Assembly (NCBI GenBank): GCA_017538365.1
Contig: JAFYIZ010000032.1
Coordinates: 1 to 64,000, forward strand
DNA length: 64,000 nt
Source: a bacterium
Lineage (GTDB): Bacteria; UBP6; UBA1177
Reading direction: 5' to 3'
This document shows positions 1-8,990 of the stretch, piece after piece. Below the pieces are notes generated by a model. It was not told the origin of the DNA. It worked only from the letters and a program-made list of their open reading frames with translations, and did no database searches. A program made the translations under genes and the position numbers. Position 1 is the stretch's first letter; every line of letters begins with the position of its first letter.

Positions 1-697
1 CTTTGCTTCCTCCTTCTGAAACAACAGGAGAGAGAAACAAATCTTTTTCGGCAAAAAAACTGAGTGCCAGGAATATTTCGTTATCATTTTTTGACGCCGG
101 ATCTTTGAGGATCGTCATATATGTATCGTGCGCCAGTATCTGCGGATCGGCATGCTGCATGACAGTTTCGGGTTGCATTCCGCGGGTCACGGCGTATTCG
201 AACATCCAGTTTTTAAGGTGCATTTTTAAAAGCGTGTCGGCAAAACCTGAATTTACGAATCCGGTTTCAAAATCGGCCATTTTTTTCAGAGTTTCTTCAG
301 GTGTTTCAGCGCCGATACCGCACAGCAGCTCGCTGAGATAGAGGTATGCAAAAGGAGATTCTATAGGCTGAAAGTTGCCTTTTCTCGCCGAAGTTCTCCA
401 AGTGAAATATTTTCTCAGCTGAGTAAGTGTAAGATCGTGGTAAGCCGGCGAAAAGTACGTGCATTTTCCGCTCCAGCCATCGTAGTCATCCTCGAAATCC
501 TTCATAAATTCACCTTGACGGATGAAATTCTTTTTTTGCTGCTCAAAAGAGCCGTCGCCGTATTCGTAAAGCTGCATCATCTGCCAGATTTTTGCCGGTA
601 TCTCAGGATCGTTCAGTTCCGATGCGGTGATGACGGTATCTTTATATTGATTTTCGTTTAAATTGGACGAGTTTTCGAGAATGATCTCTTTTGTCAT
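1..697 (-). CDS. TerB N-terminal-domain protein, C-terminus cut by window edge
   Basis: An open frame runs leftward from an ATG at 697 to the window edge without a stop, so only about 232 N-terminal residues are visible. Around residues 70-115 it reads YFSPAYHDLTLTQLRKYF, then WRTSARKGNF and SPFAYLYLSELLCGIG. This matches the TerB_N domain pattern (Tyr-rich, 'QLRxYFxWRT', 'YLYLxEL'). TerB_N proteins are usually large, with a TerB-like C-terminal half, and have no firm biochemical role; some are linked to stress or phage-defence islands. It begins 12 nt after the pyrG stop on the same strand, so it is probably co-transcribed. The SD is weak. The family call is from recalled motif similarity; the C-terminal domain cannot be seen. 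Confidence 0.7.
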   Translation of the reverse strand, partial: MTKEIILENSSNLNENQYKDTVITASELNDPEIPAKIWQMMQLYEYGDGSFEQQKKNFIRQGEFMKDFEDDYDGWSGKCTYFSPAYHDLTLTQLRKYFTWRTSARKGNFQPIESPFAYLYLSELLCGIGAETPEETLKKMADFETGFVNSGFADTLLKMHLKNWMFEYAVTRGMQPETVMQHADPQILAHDTYMTILKDPASKNDNEIFLALSFFAEKDLFLSPVVSEGGSK

Positions 698-709
698 GCA
701 GCCTGAAGA

Positions 710-2356
710 TTATTTTTTCTCTTTTTTTCTTGCGAGCGCCGCCTTTACAAGACCGTTGAAAAGAGGATGCGGATCGGTCGGTCTGCTTTTGAATTCGGGG
801 TGGAACTGGCATGCTTCAAAGTATGGATGGTTGTCGAGCTCTATCATTTCGACAAGTTTGCCGTCAGGCGAAGTTCCGACAATTTTTAATCCAGCTTTTT
901 CCAACTCTTCGCGGAAGCGGCTTTCATAGTTGAATTCGTAGCGGTGGCGGTGGCGTTCGCTGATAGATTCGCTTTTGTAGAGTTTTGCAGCCACCGAACC
1001 TTTTTTGAGGTTGCACGGATATGCGCCGAGCCTCATCGTGCCGCCTTTTGCGGTGACTTTTTTCTGCTCGTCCATGAGATCGATTACCGGGTGTTTCGTC
1101 TTCGGGTCGAATTCAGTTGAGTTCGCATCTTTCCAGCCGAGAACGTTCCTCGCGTATTCGATTACGCAGCACTGCATGCCGAGGCAGATCCCGAGGAGCG
1201 GGACTTTGTTTTCACGGGCGTATCTTATCGCGATGCACTTGCCGTTTACGCCTCTTGTGCCGAAGCCGCCGGGGATCAGGATTCCGTCGACTTTTTTGAG
1301 GATGTTTTTATTCTTTTCAAGGTCTTCAGCTTCGATGCATTCGACGTGGACTTTTGCGTTGTTCGCCATTCCCGCGTGCTGAAGCGCTTCGTGGACAGAT
1401 TTGTATGCGTCTCTTATCGCGATGTATTTGCCGACGAGCGCGATCGTGCATTCGTATTTCGGCTTTGTAGCCTTGCGGACAAGTGTATCCCACTCTGTGT
1501 GGATGACAGGTTTTATCGGAAGTTTGAGCTGCTCTAAAATTCTGAGGTCGAGTTCCTGCTTCAAAAGTTCGCGCGGAACCGAATAAACTGAATCGGTGAC
1601 GTCTTTTTCTTCGATAACGCACTCTTTGCGGACGTTGCAGAAAAGAGCCAGTTTTTCAAGGTGTTCCTTAGGTATCGTCATTTCGGTGCGGCAGACAAGG
1701 ATATCGGGAATGATACCGATGTTTCTGAGCTCGGCGACAGAGTGCTGCGAAGGTTTTGTCTTAAGTTCTCCAGCAGCTTTGAGGTAAGGAACCAGCGTCA
1801 GGTGGACGAAGCAGCTGTTTTCGGGGCCTACTTCAAATCTGAACTGACGCGCAGCCTCCAAAAACGGAAGCGATTCGATGTCGCCTGCAACTCCGCCGAT
1901 CTCGCAGAGAACTATGTCTGCACCGCTTTCTGCAGCAGAACGGAATGCGTCTTTGATCTCGTTCGTGATGTGCGGAACGACCTGAACCGTGCCGCCAAGA
2001 TATTTTCCGGCGCGCTCTTTCGCGATGACCGAAGAATAAATTCTGCCGGAAGTGTAGCTTGAAGCCTTCGTGCAGTGGACACCTGCGAAACGCTCGTAGT
2101 GGCCGAGGTCGAGGTCAGTCTCGTAGCCGTCATCGGTGACAAAAACTTCGCCGTGCTGATACGGGCTCATCGTTCCGGGATCGACATTGAGATAAGGGTC
2201 GAGTTTCTGCATGAAAACCTGATATCCGCGGCTTTTCAGAATGAGGGCAAGTGACGCCGAAGTTATTCCTTTTCCTAAGGAACTCACGACTCCGCCCGTG
2301 ATGAAAATGTACTTTGTCTGCTTTTTGCCTTTCGGTGATACGGTTTTTTTCTGCAT
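710..2356 (-). CDS. pyrG: CTP synthase
   Basis: Converts UTP to CTP using ATP and glutamine, the last step of pyrimidine nucleotide synthesis; cytoplasmic. The 548-residue product has the N-terminal synthase domain ([46 protein letters not shown]) and a C-terminal class I glutamine amidotransferase domain with nucleophile Cys in [15 protein letters not shown] and the His/Glu pair in FHPEFKSRP. Length is normal for the family. I chose ATG 2356 ([10 protein letters not shown]) over an upstream in-frame ATG at 2386 because AAGGGAG lies about 6 nt before it. A TTGTCT-16-TACTCT promoter lies at 2408-2435. The TerB_N gene follows 12 nt downstream. Confidence 0.97.
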   Translation of the reverse strand: MQKKTVSPKGKKQTKYIFITGGVVSSLGKGITSASLALILKSRGYQVFMQKLDPYLNVDPGTMSPYQHGEVFVTDDGYETDLDLGHYERFAGVHCTKASSYTSGRIYSSVIAKERAGKYLGGTVQVVPHITNEIKDAFRSAAESGADIVLCEIGGVAGDIESLPFLEAARQFRFEVGPENSCFVHLTLVPYLKAAGELKTKPSQHSVAELRNIGIIPDILVCRTEMTIPKEHLEKLALFCNVRKECVIEEKDVTDSVYSVPRELLKQELDLRILEQLKLPIKPVIHTEWDTLVRKATKPKYECTIALVGKYIAIRDAYKSVHEALQHAGMANNAKVHVECIEAEDLEKNKNILKKVDGILIPGGFGTRGVNGKCIAIRYARENKVPLLGICLGMQCCVIEYARNVLGWKDANSTEFDPKTKHPVIDLMDEQKKVTAKGGTMRLGAYPCNLKKGSVAAKLYKSESISERHRHRYEFNYESRFREELEKAGLKIVGTSPDGKLVEMIELDNHPYFEACQFHPEFKSRPTDPHPLFNGLVKAALARKKEKK

Positions 2357-2407
2357 AACTTTCTCCCTTGAAAAAAATGTTGCCAAAAATGTTTAAAGAG
2401 CCTGCAT

Positions 2408-2435
2408 AGAGTATGGATTTTTTGTCGAAAGACAA
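2408..2435 (-). promoter_or_regulatory. Putative pyrG promoter with small hairpin
   Basis: On the minus strand TTGTCT (2435-2430) and TACTCT (2413-2408) are separated by 16 bp, about 50 nt upstream of the pyrG ATG. The -35 box overlaps a perfect 5-bp hairpin TTGTC-GAAA-GACAA (2422-2435) with a GAAA loop. The hairpin could be an operator arm or chance. No pyrG-type attenuator is obvious. Confidence 0.4.
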
Positions 2436-2454
2436 GAATTCGGAGACGGTTTTT

Positions 2455-3489
2455 TTACTTTTTTATGCAGCGGACATGGTATGAATACCCGGTAGAAGCA
2501 TAATTTATCAGAGAGGTAGAGAATACGATGCGCCATGCATTCATGCTGTTATACAGACTTGATGACCATAAAATGTCTGTATCTCCCAATTTGCTGTATG
2601 TGCCGGATGAGGATGCTGTGCAGGCATTACAGTTGTTGTTGCAGCCGTAAACTATGCAGCCTTCTCCGATCTTGCATTCTGTATTGCTTGATTCGGTGCC
2701 GGGACAATTTCGAATCAAAGTTCTGAGTTGGCCGATATTCGGCAGTTCCCATGAACCTATCGGGTAGCCGCCTTCATTCAAAGTGTTGCAGTAGGTTTCT
2801 GCGTCAGCCAGTTTATATTGACTGCTTGAGAGAGTTGACCAGATCAAGTTGCTTGACGTCGACGAATCTTTGCAGACGGTCGTAATTCCCGGGTAGCATT
2901 CCGGCAGTTCGGTGTCTGCGTCAGCGTCTTCATCCGGAGTAGAATCCGCGTCGTCATCGTCGGTTTCAATATCATAATCAGTCTGAATGTCGTCATCAGT
3001 CAAATCGTTGTCTGTTTCGGGGTCAATATCACTGTCATTTATCGGTTCGTAATCTTCATCTGTAATCTGTGGAAAATCATCGTCGGATGACGGAGTTTCC
3101 GAATCATTGTCAGCGGGTGTAGTGTCGTCATCGTTTACCGGTTCGGGATCGTTATCGGTTGCAGGATCAGTCGGATTCGTTGGTTCAGTCGGATCAGTCG
3201 GGTTGGTCGGATCAGTCGGGTTGGTCGGATCAGTCGGGTTGGTCGGCTCGGTAGTGGGTTCAGTTGTTGGTTCTGTCGTGGGCTCGGTCGTTGGCTCAGT
3301 AGTCGGCTCTGTCGTCGGCTCAGTCGGAGCATCGGGAAGCGTATCGCCCGTTGTATCCGAATTTCCGTCAGGCACTGTGTCTGCCGTGTCGTTGTCCAAA
3401 AAATCCTCTTCGTCTTCATCTTCTGGAATGCACGCCGAAACGAACAAAAGCGCCAAAATTAAAACCGCGATCATCTGTAATTTTTTCAT
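2455..3489 (-). CDS. DUF1566 (Lcl C-terminal) lipoprotein with Thr/Pro/Glu linker
   Basis: Predicted outer-surface lipoprotein of 344 residues. An N-terminal signal (MKKLQMIAVLILALLFVSAC) ends in lipobox VSAC. It is followed by an acidic stretch, a (PTEPT/NPTDPT) repeat linker of about 55 residues, an Asp-rich segment, and a C-terminal globular domain of about 140 residues. That domain carries WSTLSS, ADAETYCNTLNEGG, WELPNIGQLRTLI, ILWSSSLY and YHVRCIKK, the pattern of DUF1566/Lcl_C modules common in secreted proteins. Several Cys in the domain suggest disulfides. Two ATGs are adjacent at the start; ATG 3489 is spaced best from GAGG. Function unknown; probably surface adhesion or substrate contact. 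Confidence 0.8.
   Translation of the reverse strand: MKKLQMIAVLILALLFVSACIPEDEDEEDFLDNDTADTVPDGNSDTTGDTLPDAPTEPTTEPTTEPTTEPTTEPTTEPTTEPTNPTDPTNPTDPTNPTDPTEPTNPTDPATDNDPEPVNDDDTTPADNDSETPSSDDDFPQITDEDYEPINDSDIDPETDNDLTDDDIQTDYDIETDDDDADSTPDEDADADTELPECYPGITTVCKDSSTSSNLIWSTLSSSQYKLADAETYCNTLNEGGYPIGSWELPNIGQLRTLIRNCPGTESSNTECKIGEGCIVYGCNNNCNACTASSSGTYSKLGDTDILWSSSLYNSMNAWRIVFSTSLINYASTGYSYHVRCIKK
3160..3330 (-). repeat. In-gene tandem repeat coding Thr/Pro/Glu/Asp linker
   Basis: Tandem 12-18 bp units encode TEPT and NPTDPT repeats within the DUF1566 lipoprotein. At the DNA level 18-bp units such as GGTTGGTCGGATCAGTCG recur almost unchanged three times, then 12-15 bp GTCGTCGGCTCAGTA-like units. 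Such repeats are prone to length change by slippage. Confidence 0.85.
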
Positions 3490-3557
3490 CATCGACCTCA
3501 TAAACAAATAAAAACGAACAATTATAAGAAGAAAGTTTTAAAAATAAATGATAAATA

Positions 3558-3585
3558 TTGAAAAATTGCTGTTCAAAATTATACT
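3558..3585 (+). promoter_or_regulatory. Putative purB promoter
   Basis: TTGAAA (3558-3563), 16-bp spacer, TATACT (3580-3585), 28 nt before the purB ATG. It lies in the divergent space shared with the minus-strand DUF1566 lipoprotein. Confidence 0.6.
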
Positions 3586-3612
3586 TCCGCGAATTTGTTT
3601 TAGGAGGACGCA

Positions 3613-4992
3613 ATGGATAATCTGCACGCTATTTCGGTTGTTGACGGGCGTTATGCGAAACACACCGATGAACTCAGGGATATTTTTTCGGAATACGGTC
3701 TTATCAGGCATCGTGTTTTTGTCGAAGTCGAATGGCTGAAATTCATACTTTCAAAGCTCGGTTTTGACGATGCGCCGCAGGGTGTGATTGATGCGATTGA
3801 CGCGATTTACACAGGTTTCAACACTGAAAGCGGACTTATGGTGAAAAAGTTTGAATCGGTTACGAACCACGATGTGAAATCAGTTGAATACTACGTCAAA
3901 GATCAGCTCGAAAACCGCGGTCTCGGGCACTTGAAAGAGTGGGTTCATTTCTGCTGCACTTCGGAAGACATCAACAACACTTCCTACGCTCTGATGATCA
4001 AAAAAGGAAAGAAAATAGTCTGCGATACTTTGAGGGAAGTGCTTGAAAAGATTGAAACTCTGGCTCGTGACAACAAAGCTGTTCCGATGATGGCCCGCAC
4101 ACACGGCCAGCCTGCGACTCCGACGACCGTCGGCAAGGAATTCATAAATTTTGCGGCACGTTTCAGACGCGAACTCGATATCCTCGAAAAAATCGAAGTA
4201 GAGTGCAAATTCAGCGGTGCGACGGGTAACTGGAACGCTCACGTTGCGGCAAAACCAGATGTCGACTGGTTGAAAGCGGCTGAAAATTTCATTTCAAATT
4301 CTCTTGGCGCAAAACCGCTCATCTGGACTACGCAGATAAACAATTATCACTATATTTCCGAGATTTTCCACGCACTTATACGCATCTGCTCGACGCTCAT
4401 CGACATGGATAGAGACATCTGGACCTACATTTCGCTTGCTTATTTCAAGCAGAAACCGAAAGAGGGAGAAGTCGGATCTTCCACGATGCCGCATAAAATC
4501 AATCCGATTGATTTTGAAAACAGTGAAGGAAATTCGGGAGTTGCGATTTCTCTTATGGAACATCTGAGCACGAAACTTCTCAATTCGAGGCTTCAGCGCG
4601 ACCTTACCGATTCGACGGTTCTTAGAAATATCGGCATCATTTTCGGATATATTCTGATAAGCCTTAAAAACTGTAAAAAAGGTTTGTCGAAAATCGAAGT
4701 CAACTATCCGAAAATAGCCGAAGATCTTGAAGAAAATCTCGAACTTCTGGCTGAACCGGTGCAGACCGTCATGAGGGTTTACGGCGAAGAAAATCCTTAC
4801 GAAAAGCTGAAAGGGCTTACCCGCGGCAAAAAAATTGAAAGAAAAGCGCTTGATGAATTTATCGATTCGCTTGAAAAAGTTCCGGCTGATGTCAAAGAAA
4901 AACTCAAAAAACTCACTCCTTCGACATACCTCGGAATTGCCGAAAAACTTGTTGATGAATATTTTGCAAGATTGGGTGAAAAAAGTGAATAA
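3613..4992 (+). CDS. purB: Adenylosuccinate lyase
   Basis: Catalyses two fumarate-releasing steps: SAICAR to AICAR in purine synthesis, and adenylosuccinate to AMP. The 459-residue length fits the longer E. coli-type PurB. Motifs include CTSEDINNTSYALM, ARTHGQPATPTT and the fumarase/lyase signature GSSTMPHKINPIDFENSEGN with the catalytic-loop Ser. Start ATG is preceded by TAGGAGGA at good spacing. The next gene, an EEP-fold lipoprotein, starts inside its last codons, so the two are translationally coupled although functionally unrelated. Confidence 0.96.
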   Translation: MDNLHAISVVDGRYAKHTDELRDIFSEYGLIRHRVFVEVEWLKFILSKLGFDDAPQGVIDAIDAIYTGFNTESGLMVKKFESVTNHDVKSVEYYVKDQLENRGLGHLKEWVHFCCTSEDINNTSYALMIKKGKKIVCDTLREVLEKIETLARDNKAVPMMARTHGQPATPTTVGKEFINFAARFRRELDILEKIEVECKFSGATGNWNAHVAAKPDVDWLKAAENFISNSLGAKPLIWTTQINNYHYISEIFHALIRICSTLIDMDRDIWTYISLAYFKQKPKEGEVGSSTMPHKINPIDFENSEGNSGVAISLMEHLSTKLLNSRLQRDLTDSTVLRNIGIIFGYILISLKNCKKGLSKIEVNYPKIAEDLEENLELLAEPVQTVMRVYGEENPYEKLKGLTRGKKIERKALDEFIDSLEKVPADVKEKLKKLTPSTYLGIAEKLVDEYFARLGEKSE

Positions 4993-6115
4993 GTCTCAGT
5001 TTTTAATGATAAAAGTCTTTGTTGCGGTTCTTTTTTCAGTTTTCATTTTTTGTGTTTCGGGTTGTGAAGAAACCTATGAAAACACGGAAAATACCGATGT
5101 CGTTGATCCGACCGATACAACGGAACCGACCGAGCCGACCGATTCTACCGAACCGACAGTCGATCCTACAGAACCTACTGATCCGACCGATCCGACTGAG
5201 TCTACTGAACCGACAGTTGATCCGACAGAACCGACTGAACCTACAGAACCTACTGAGCCGGAAGATCCCTGCCTCGCAGTGGATGCTGAAAAGATAAATT
5301 CAGTAGTTATCGGTACTTATAACACTCACCTCTTTTTTGATAAAATCTGCGATTCAGGCTACTGCTCAAGTTCCGATTTCGAAAGTGTTCCGAGCAATTC
5401 GGAGTATAACAGCAAATTAAAAGATCTTGCCGATTCGGTGAAAAAAATCGGTGCAGACATAATTCTATTGCAGGAAGTCGAAAAAGAGTCGTGTCTTAAA
5501 GATTTGTTCGAAAAATCAGATACTTACGATGAATTTTTCCTGGGCGAAAAAGGAACGTCGGCTTCTGTCGATACCGGCGTTATGACGAAAGGGAAGATTA
5601 CATACAAAAACAAGCACACCGAATCGATTGAATGTGCCGAATGCGATGGCGGCAAAACCACCTTTTCACGCGCTTTTCTTGAAACCCATATCGAACTGGG
5701 ATGCAGAAAAATCATAGTTTTTTCGGCTCATTTCAAGTCAAAGGCTGACGACGATGCTCCGAGACGTCTTGCTGAAGCAGCCGCTGCTGCGAAAATTCTC
5801 AAGAAGACTGCTGAAAAATATCCTGATGCGCTTATCGTCATGGGCGGGGACCTCAACGACGAGCCGGGAAGCGACACACTGGAATCTTTTGAACAAGAAT
5901 CCTCGTTCTTGAGAGTCGCTAATGAACTTTCAACAAAGGATCAGGCTACTTACTCTTATCGCGGCAATGCGATCGCAATCGACCATATTTTCTGGGTTAA
6001 AAGCTCTCTCGGGTCCTACAAACAAAGCTCAGCCGAAGTCGTAAAAGACGCTCCGAGTACCTATTCTTTAGGTTCTTCCGACCACGCCGCTCTGAAAGCG
6101 ACATTCGAATTCTAA
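4985..6115 (+). CDS. Endonuclease/exonuclease/phosphatase-family lipoprotein
   Basis: A lipoprotein (about 376 residues) with signal FVAVLFSVFIFCVSGC, a TEPT/PTDPTE linker of about 50 residues, and a C-terminal DNase I-like (EEP) domain. Domain motifs: IGTYNTHLFFD, GADIILLQEVEKES (metal-binding Glu), VFSAHFKSK (catalytic His), MGGDLNDEPGS (Asp-x-Asn), AIDHIFW and GSSDHAALKATF (final Asp-His). Substrate could be nucleic acid, phospholipid or another phosphoester. I prefer GTG 4985 because GGGTGA sits just before it; ATG 5006 has no SD. The frame overlaps purB by 8 nt. The linker suggests the enzyme is held away from the outer surface or in the periplasm. Confidence 0.82.
   Translation: MNKSQFLMIKVFVAVLFSVFIFCVSGCEETYENTENTDVVDPTDTTEPTEPTDSTEPTVDPTEPTDPTDPTESTEPTVDPTEPTEPTEPTEPEDPCLAVDAEKINSVVIGTYNTHLFFDKICDSGYCSSSDFESVPSNSEYNSKLKDLADSVKKIGADIILLQEVEKESCLKDLFEKSDTYDEFFLGEKGTSASVDTGVMTKGKITYKNKHTESIECAECDGGKTTFSRAFLETHIELGCRKIIVFSAHFKSKADDDAPRRLAEAAAAAKILKKTAEKYPDALIVMGGDLNDEPGSDTLESFEQESSFLRVANELSTKDQATYSYRGNAIAIDHIFWVKSSLGSYKQSSAEVVKDAPSTYSLGSSDHAALKATFEF
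5106..5262 (+). repeat. In-gene tandem repeat coding TEPT/TDPT linker
   Basis: Degenerate 9-15 bp units built on CCGACNGANCC encode about 50 residues of Thr/Pro/Glu/Asp linker. The composition is the same as in the neighbouring DUF1566 lipoprotein, which points to recombination or a shared secretion-linker style. Confidence 0.8.
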
Positions 6116-6116
6116 G

Positions 6117-7031
6117 ATGTTCAAATTTGTTGCCGCAACACAGAAACCGCTGATAATTCCGGTGTTTATCCCTCATTTGGGCTGCAAGAGGCTGTGTGCT
6201 TTCTGCAACCAGCGCGATGTTACGGGAGTTACAGAACCGACACTTGAAGATGTCGAAAACGCCGTAAAAAGTTATCTTTCGTGGTCAAAACCGCGCGAAA
6301 GGAGAGAAATTTCGTTCTACGGCGGTACTTTTACGGCACTTCCGCACGAAAAAATGATGAACTACATCAGAAAAGGGGTTGAATTTATCGAAAACGGCAA
6401 AGTTGACGCTCTGCGCTGCTCGACAAGGCCTGACGAAATCGATGAAGAGCGCGCCGGAATCCTGAAAAGCAGTCATTTTGAAGTGGTTGAGCTCGGAGTT
6501 CAGAGCATGTCGGAATCTCTTCTTGAAAAAATGAGGCGCGGACACTCTGCGGAATGTGTTGAAAATGCGGTCAGACTCCTGAAAAATGCCGGAATTTCGG
6601 TCGGTCTGCAGTTTATGACGGGTTTTCCTTATGAAAATGAAGAAGATGTCGAAATTTCAGCAAAATCCCTCGAAGTTCTGCGTCCCGATTTTATAAGAAT
6701 TTATCCTTTTGTGCCGCTTAAAAATACGCCTGTCGAGCGTGAAATTTCATCGGGAAGCGTGCAGATGAGTAGCGTTGAAACGATTCTTGAAAGAACAGTG
6801 ACACTTTTTCTTGCCGCGATGAAACTTGCAATTCCCGTGATTCGAATCGGTCTGCCTCAAAGCAGCGATGTTCCCGAAATTTATCCCGCCAATCTTTTCC
6901 AAGTCGTTGTCGCAAAAGCAATATCACGCCTTGCAAAAGAAGGTGAAACCGAATTTTTTATTCCTGAAAACTTTGAAACAAGTTTCAATATGGCGAAAAA
7001 AGAGTTTCCGTTTATTGGAAGAAAAATCTGA
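6117..7031 (+). CDS. Elp3-like radical SAM protein
   Basis: Radical SAM enzyme of 304 residues. The cluster motif is CKRLCAFC (CxxxCxxC, around residues 24-31), preceded by IIPVFIPHLG and followed by FYGGTFTALP, CSTRPDEID, VVELGVQSMSESLL and GLQFMTGFPYENEED. These match the Elp3/YhcC-like branch that also includes HemN-like proteins. The exact substrate is not known; Elp3-like members modify tRNA wobble uridine, but no acetyltransferase domain is present. It starts 1 nt after the EEP lipoprotein stop and ends 8 nt from the convergent frameshifted lipoprotein gene. Confidence 0.8.
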   Translation: MFKFVAATQKPLIIPVFIPHLGCKRLCAFCNQRDVTGVTEPTLEDVENAVKSYLSWSKPRERREISFYGGTFTALPHEKMMNYIRKGVEFIENGKVDALRCSTRPDEIDEERAGILKSSHFEVVELGVQSMSESLLEKMRRGHSAECVENAVRLLKNAGISVGLQFMTGFPYENEEDVEISAKSLEVLRPDFIRIYPFVPLKNTPVEREISSGSVQMSSVETILERTVTLFLAAMKLAIPVIRIGLPQSSDVPEIYPANLFQVVVAKAISRLAKEGETEFFIPENFETSFNMAKKEFPFIGRKI

Positions 7032-7039
7032 AGTGATTT

Positions 7040-7938
7040 TTATCTTGCTTCGGGTAAGTCTGCGTTATTCTGTTTGGTGAATTCAGCGTCCATAGCTGAA
7101 AGAACACCGTTGCTGATGGTGACATCGAATTCCATTCCATCTGCTGAAACGTGGGCTGCGCCGTTGTCGTAATCGCCGGAAGTAACCGTGAATTCGCCTT
7201 CTGCTGTGATTTTATCCTCGGGTTCTCTGCCGTCTGCTACAGAATAAACTTTGCTGCTTGTTACTACCAGAGTGTTGTCGTCAAAGAGGAAGATAGCTTC
7301 GATCTTTATTTTGTCTGTATCTTCTTCTGTTAAGGAGTACCATGCGGCAAGAGTTTTTTCGGCGTAAGCGTTCGGAAAATATGCTGTAGCTTTCTCTGTA
7401 AATTCCGATTCGCCGCCTTCGTTTCCTTCGCCGTTTTCTGCGTTTTCTTCTGCTTCAGCGCAGTATTTTGTGTAATCCAGTACTGCCTGCGTGCACTCTT
7501 CTTCCTTGCTGGTATCTTTGCATTCAAATTTTTTGCCGTCTACTTCATACCAGTAGCTGTTATCTGTAGTGCAGGTTTTGATAGTTTTGCCGCCACAGGT
7601 ATCGGGATCTGTGGTCGTAACGCAAGTCGCACCGTCTTCTTCATCGTAATCGATGCCGGTGTCGAAGCAGTAGTTGGAAAGGTCGTAAGCCGCTTTTGTG
7701 CAGTCATCGTCTTTTCCGCATTCGAATTTTTTACCCGTTCCTTCGACTTCATACCATGATTTGTCGTCTTCCGAGCAGAGTTTGACATCGTGTCCTTTGC
7801 ACTGTTCCTCTCTCCAGAATTCTGCACAGTATTTTTTTCCGTCATAGGTAACACCGTCGCCGTAAGGTCGGCACCGCCGCATGAAACCATCATAAATGCT
7901 GCAGCAAACATAGCTGCGAAAACCAAGAATTTTTTCAT
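7040..7938 (-). pseudogene. Cys-rich lipoprotein gene with an apparent frameshift
   Basis: ATG 7938, with AAGGAGAG before it, encodes a clear lipoprotein signal (MKKFLVFAAMFAAAFMMVSC) but that frame runs into unrelated sequence. The rest of the protein is in another frame, open from about 7890 to the stop at 7040. It shows two related modules of about 45 residues, with CSEDDKSWYEVEGTGKKFEC and CTTDNSYWYEVDGKKFEC, each ending in a YC pair, then a C-terminal domain without Cys (YFPNAYAEKTLAAWYS, FLFDDNTLVVTSSKVYSV). Joining the frames needs a -1 shift. An A7 run on the coding strand at 7838-7832 forms the in-phase heptamer A AAA AAT. Assembly error, homopolymer contraction (a pseudogene or phase switch) and recoding are all possible. 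Function unknown. Confidence 0.65.
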
Positions 7939-8073
7939 TTTTCTCTCCTTAAAAAAGTTGGTAATATTCAAAACCTTAAATAAACAAAAAAACGCTGAAT
8001 TTTAGGAACTACCGTCGGAAATGCAAGAATTTTTTGCCGTCATCCTGAAATCTCGATTTTATTTTAGAAAAAC

Positions 8074-8101
8074 TTGAAAATAGTTTTAAAATTTATATAG
8101 T
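8074..8101 (+). promoter_or_regulatory. Putative promoter of the VirB5-like gene
   Basis: TTGAAA (8074-8079), 16-bp spacer, TATAGT (8096-8101), 25 nt before ATG 8127. It lies in the divergent region with the minus-strand lipoprotein. Confidence 0.55.
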
Positions 8102-8126
8102 GATTCGTTTTTTTGAGAGGTCGGTT

Positions 8127-8990
8127 ATGAAAATTGTTATTTTTATTTTGTGTTTTTCCGCGACTTTTTTTCTTTCGGCGCAGGTTGTTGTCGAAAGTCC
8201 GGAGACCGACGCGCTTCTTGCAACACAGATGATTATGATAAACGAACTTGCAATCAGCAGCCGTGCCTCTGAGACGGAGCGCTTTGTCGAATATCTGGGG
8301 CAGTTTGCAGAAATTATTTCTGAGATAAAAAAGAGGGGCGAAGAGGCTGCGAAAGTGCTGCAGATCGGGCGCGAACTTAAAAACAAAAGTGCAGGAGAGT
8401 GGCTTTCGGAAGTCGAAAAGGGACTTGAAAAAGTTTATCCCGATCTTGGAGAAGTCGCCGGATTTGTTTCGGAAGCAGGCGGAAAAGCTGCAAGTGCCGG
8501 AAAGTATGCCGGTTATGTTTCAAGCTGGAGCAGAAAACTCGGAGAATACCACGACAAGCTTTTGGAAAATTACGGAAACCACACGGTTTTTCCTGAGCTT
8601 TTTCCCGCCGCGGCAAAATCAGGCAAAGATTTTATACACGGCGAAAGTTCGCAGAAAATCGTCCACAAAGCGTGGCTGGAATCGGGAATGGAATACGAGA
8701 TGAAAAACGATGCGGTACGCGGCGAAATGTTCAGGCATTATTATGAAGAATATATGAAAAGTGCGAAAGAAAACGACAACATCGAGGCTCTGGGGCTCGC
8801 AAACCTGATGCAGAGTTCGTATATTTCAGCCGAAACGCTTGAACACATACGCAAAAACCTTGATCTGAAGGTGATGAAAGAGCAGTTCGACCGCGATTCT
8901 GCAGGATCGTATCTCCAGTTTTTGAGGGAGGAAAACAAGGAAAAAGATTCGCAGAAAAGTGAGAGGAAAAAGAGTATTTTCGGGCTTTGA
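8127..8990 (+). CDS. Exported helical protein, weak VirB5/TrbJ resemblance
   Basis: A 287-residue protein with signal peptide MKIVIFILCFSATFFLSA and a largely helical mature part. The order is a long N-terminal helix region (LLATQMIMINELAISS), a Gly/Ala-rich centre, and a C-terminal helical hairpin (NIEALGLANLMQSSYISAET). The layout and the C-terminal 'AL..AN.....' segment recall VirB5/TrbJ pilus-tip proteins of type IV secretion. Similarity is by shape only and could be wrong. ATG 8127 is chosen (GAGAGGTCGG before it). The gene after it is a lytic transglycosylase overlapping the stop, as virB1-like and virB5-like genes often cluster. No other secretion gene is present. Confidence 0.45.
   Translation: MKIVIFILCFSATFFLSAQVVVESPETDALLATQMIMINELAISSRASETERFVEYLGQFAEIISEIKKRGEEAAKVLQIGRELKNKSAGEWLSEVEKGLEKVYPDLGEVAGFVSEAGGKAASAGKYAGYVSSWSRKLGEYHDKLLENYGNHTVFPELFPAAAKSGKDFIHGESSQKIVHKAWLESGMEYEMKNDAVRGEMFRHYYEEYMKSAKENDNIEALGLANLMQSSYISAETLEHIRKNLDLKVMKEQFDRDSAGSYLQFLREENKEKDSQKSERKKSIFGL

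Noticed and set aside
3107-3511. Plus-strand frame coding a VVGSVVGS repeat opposite the DUF1566 lipoprotein
   Set aside because: The repeat is the antisense of the TEPT linker; the minus-strand gene has signal peptide, SD and domain support.
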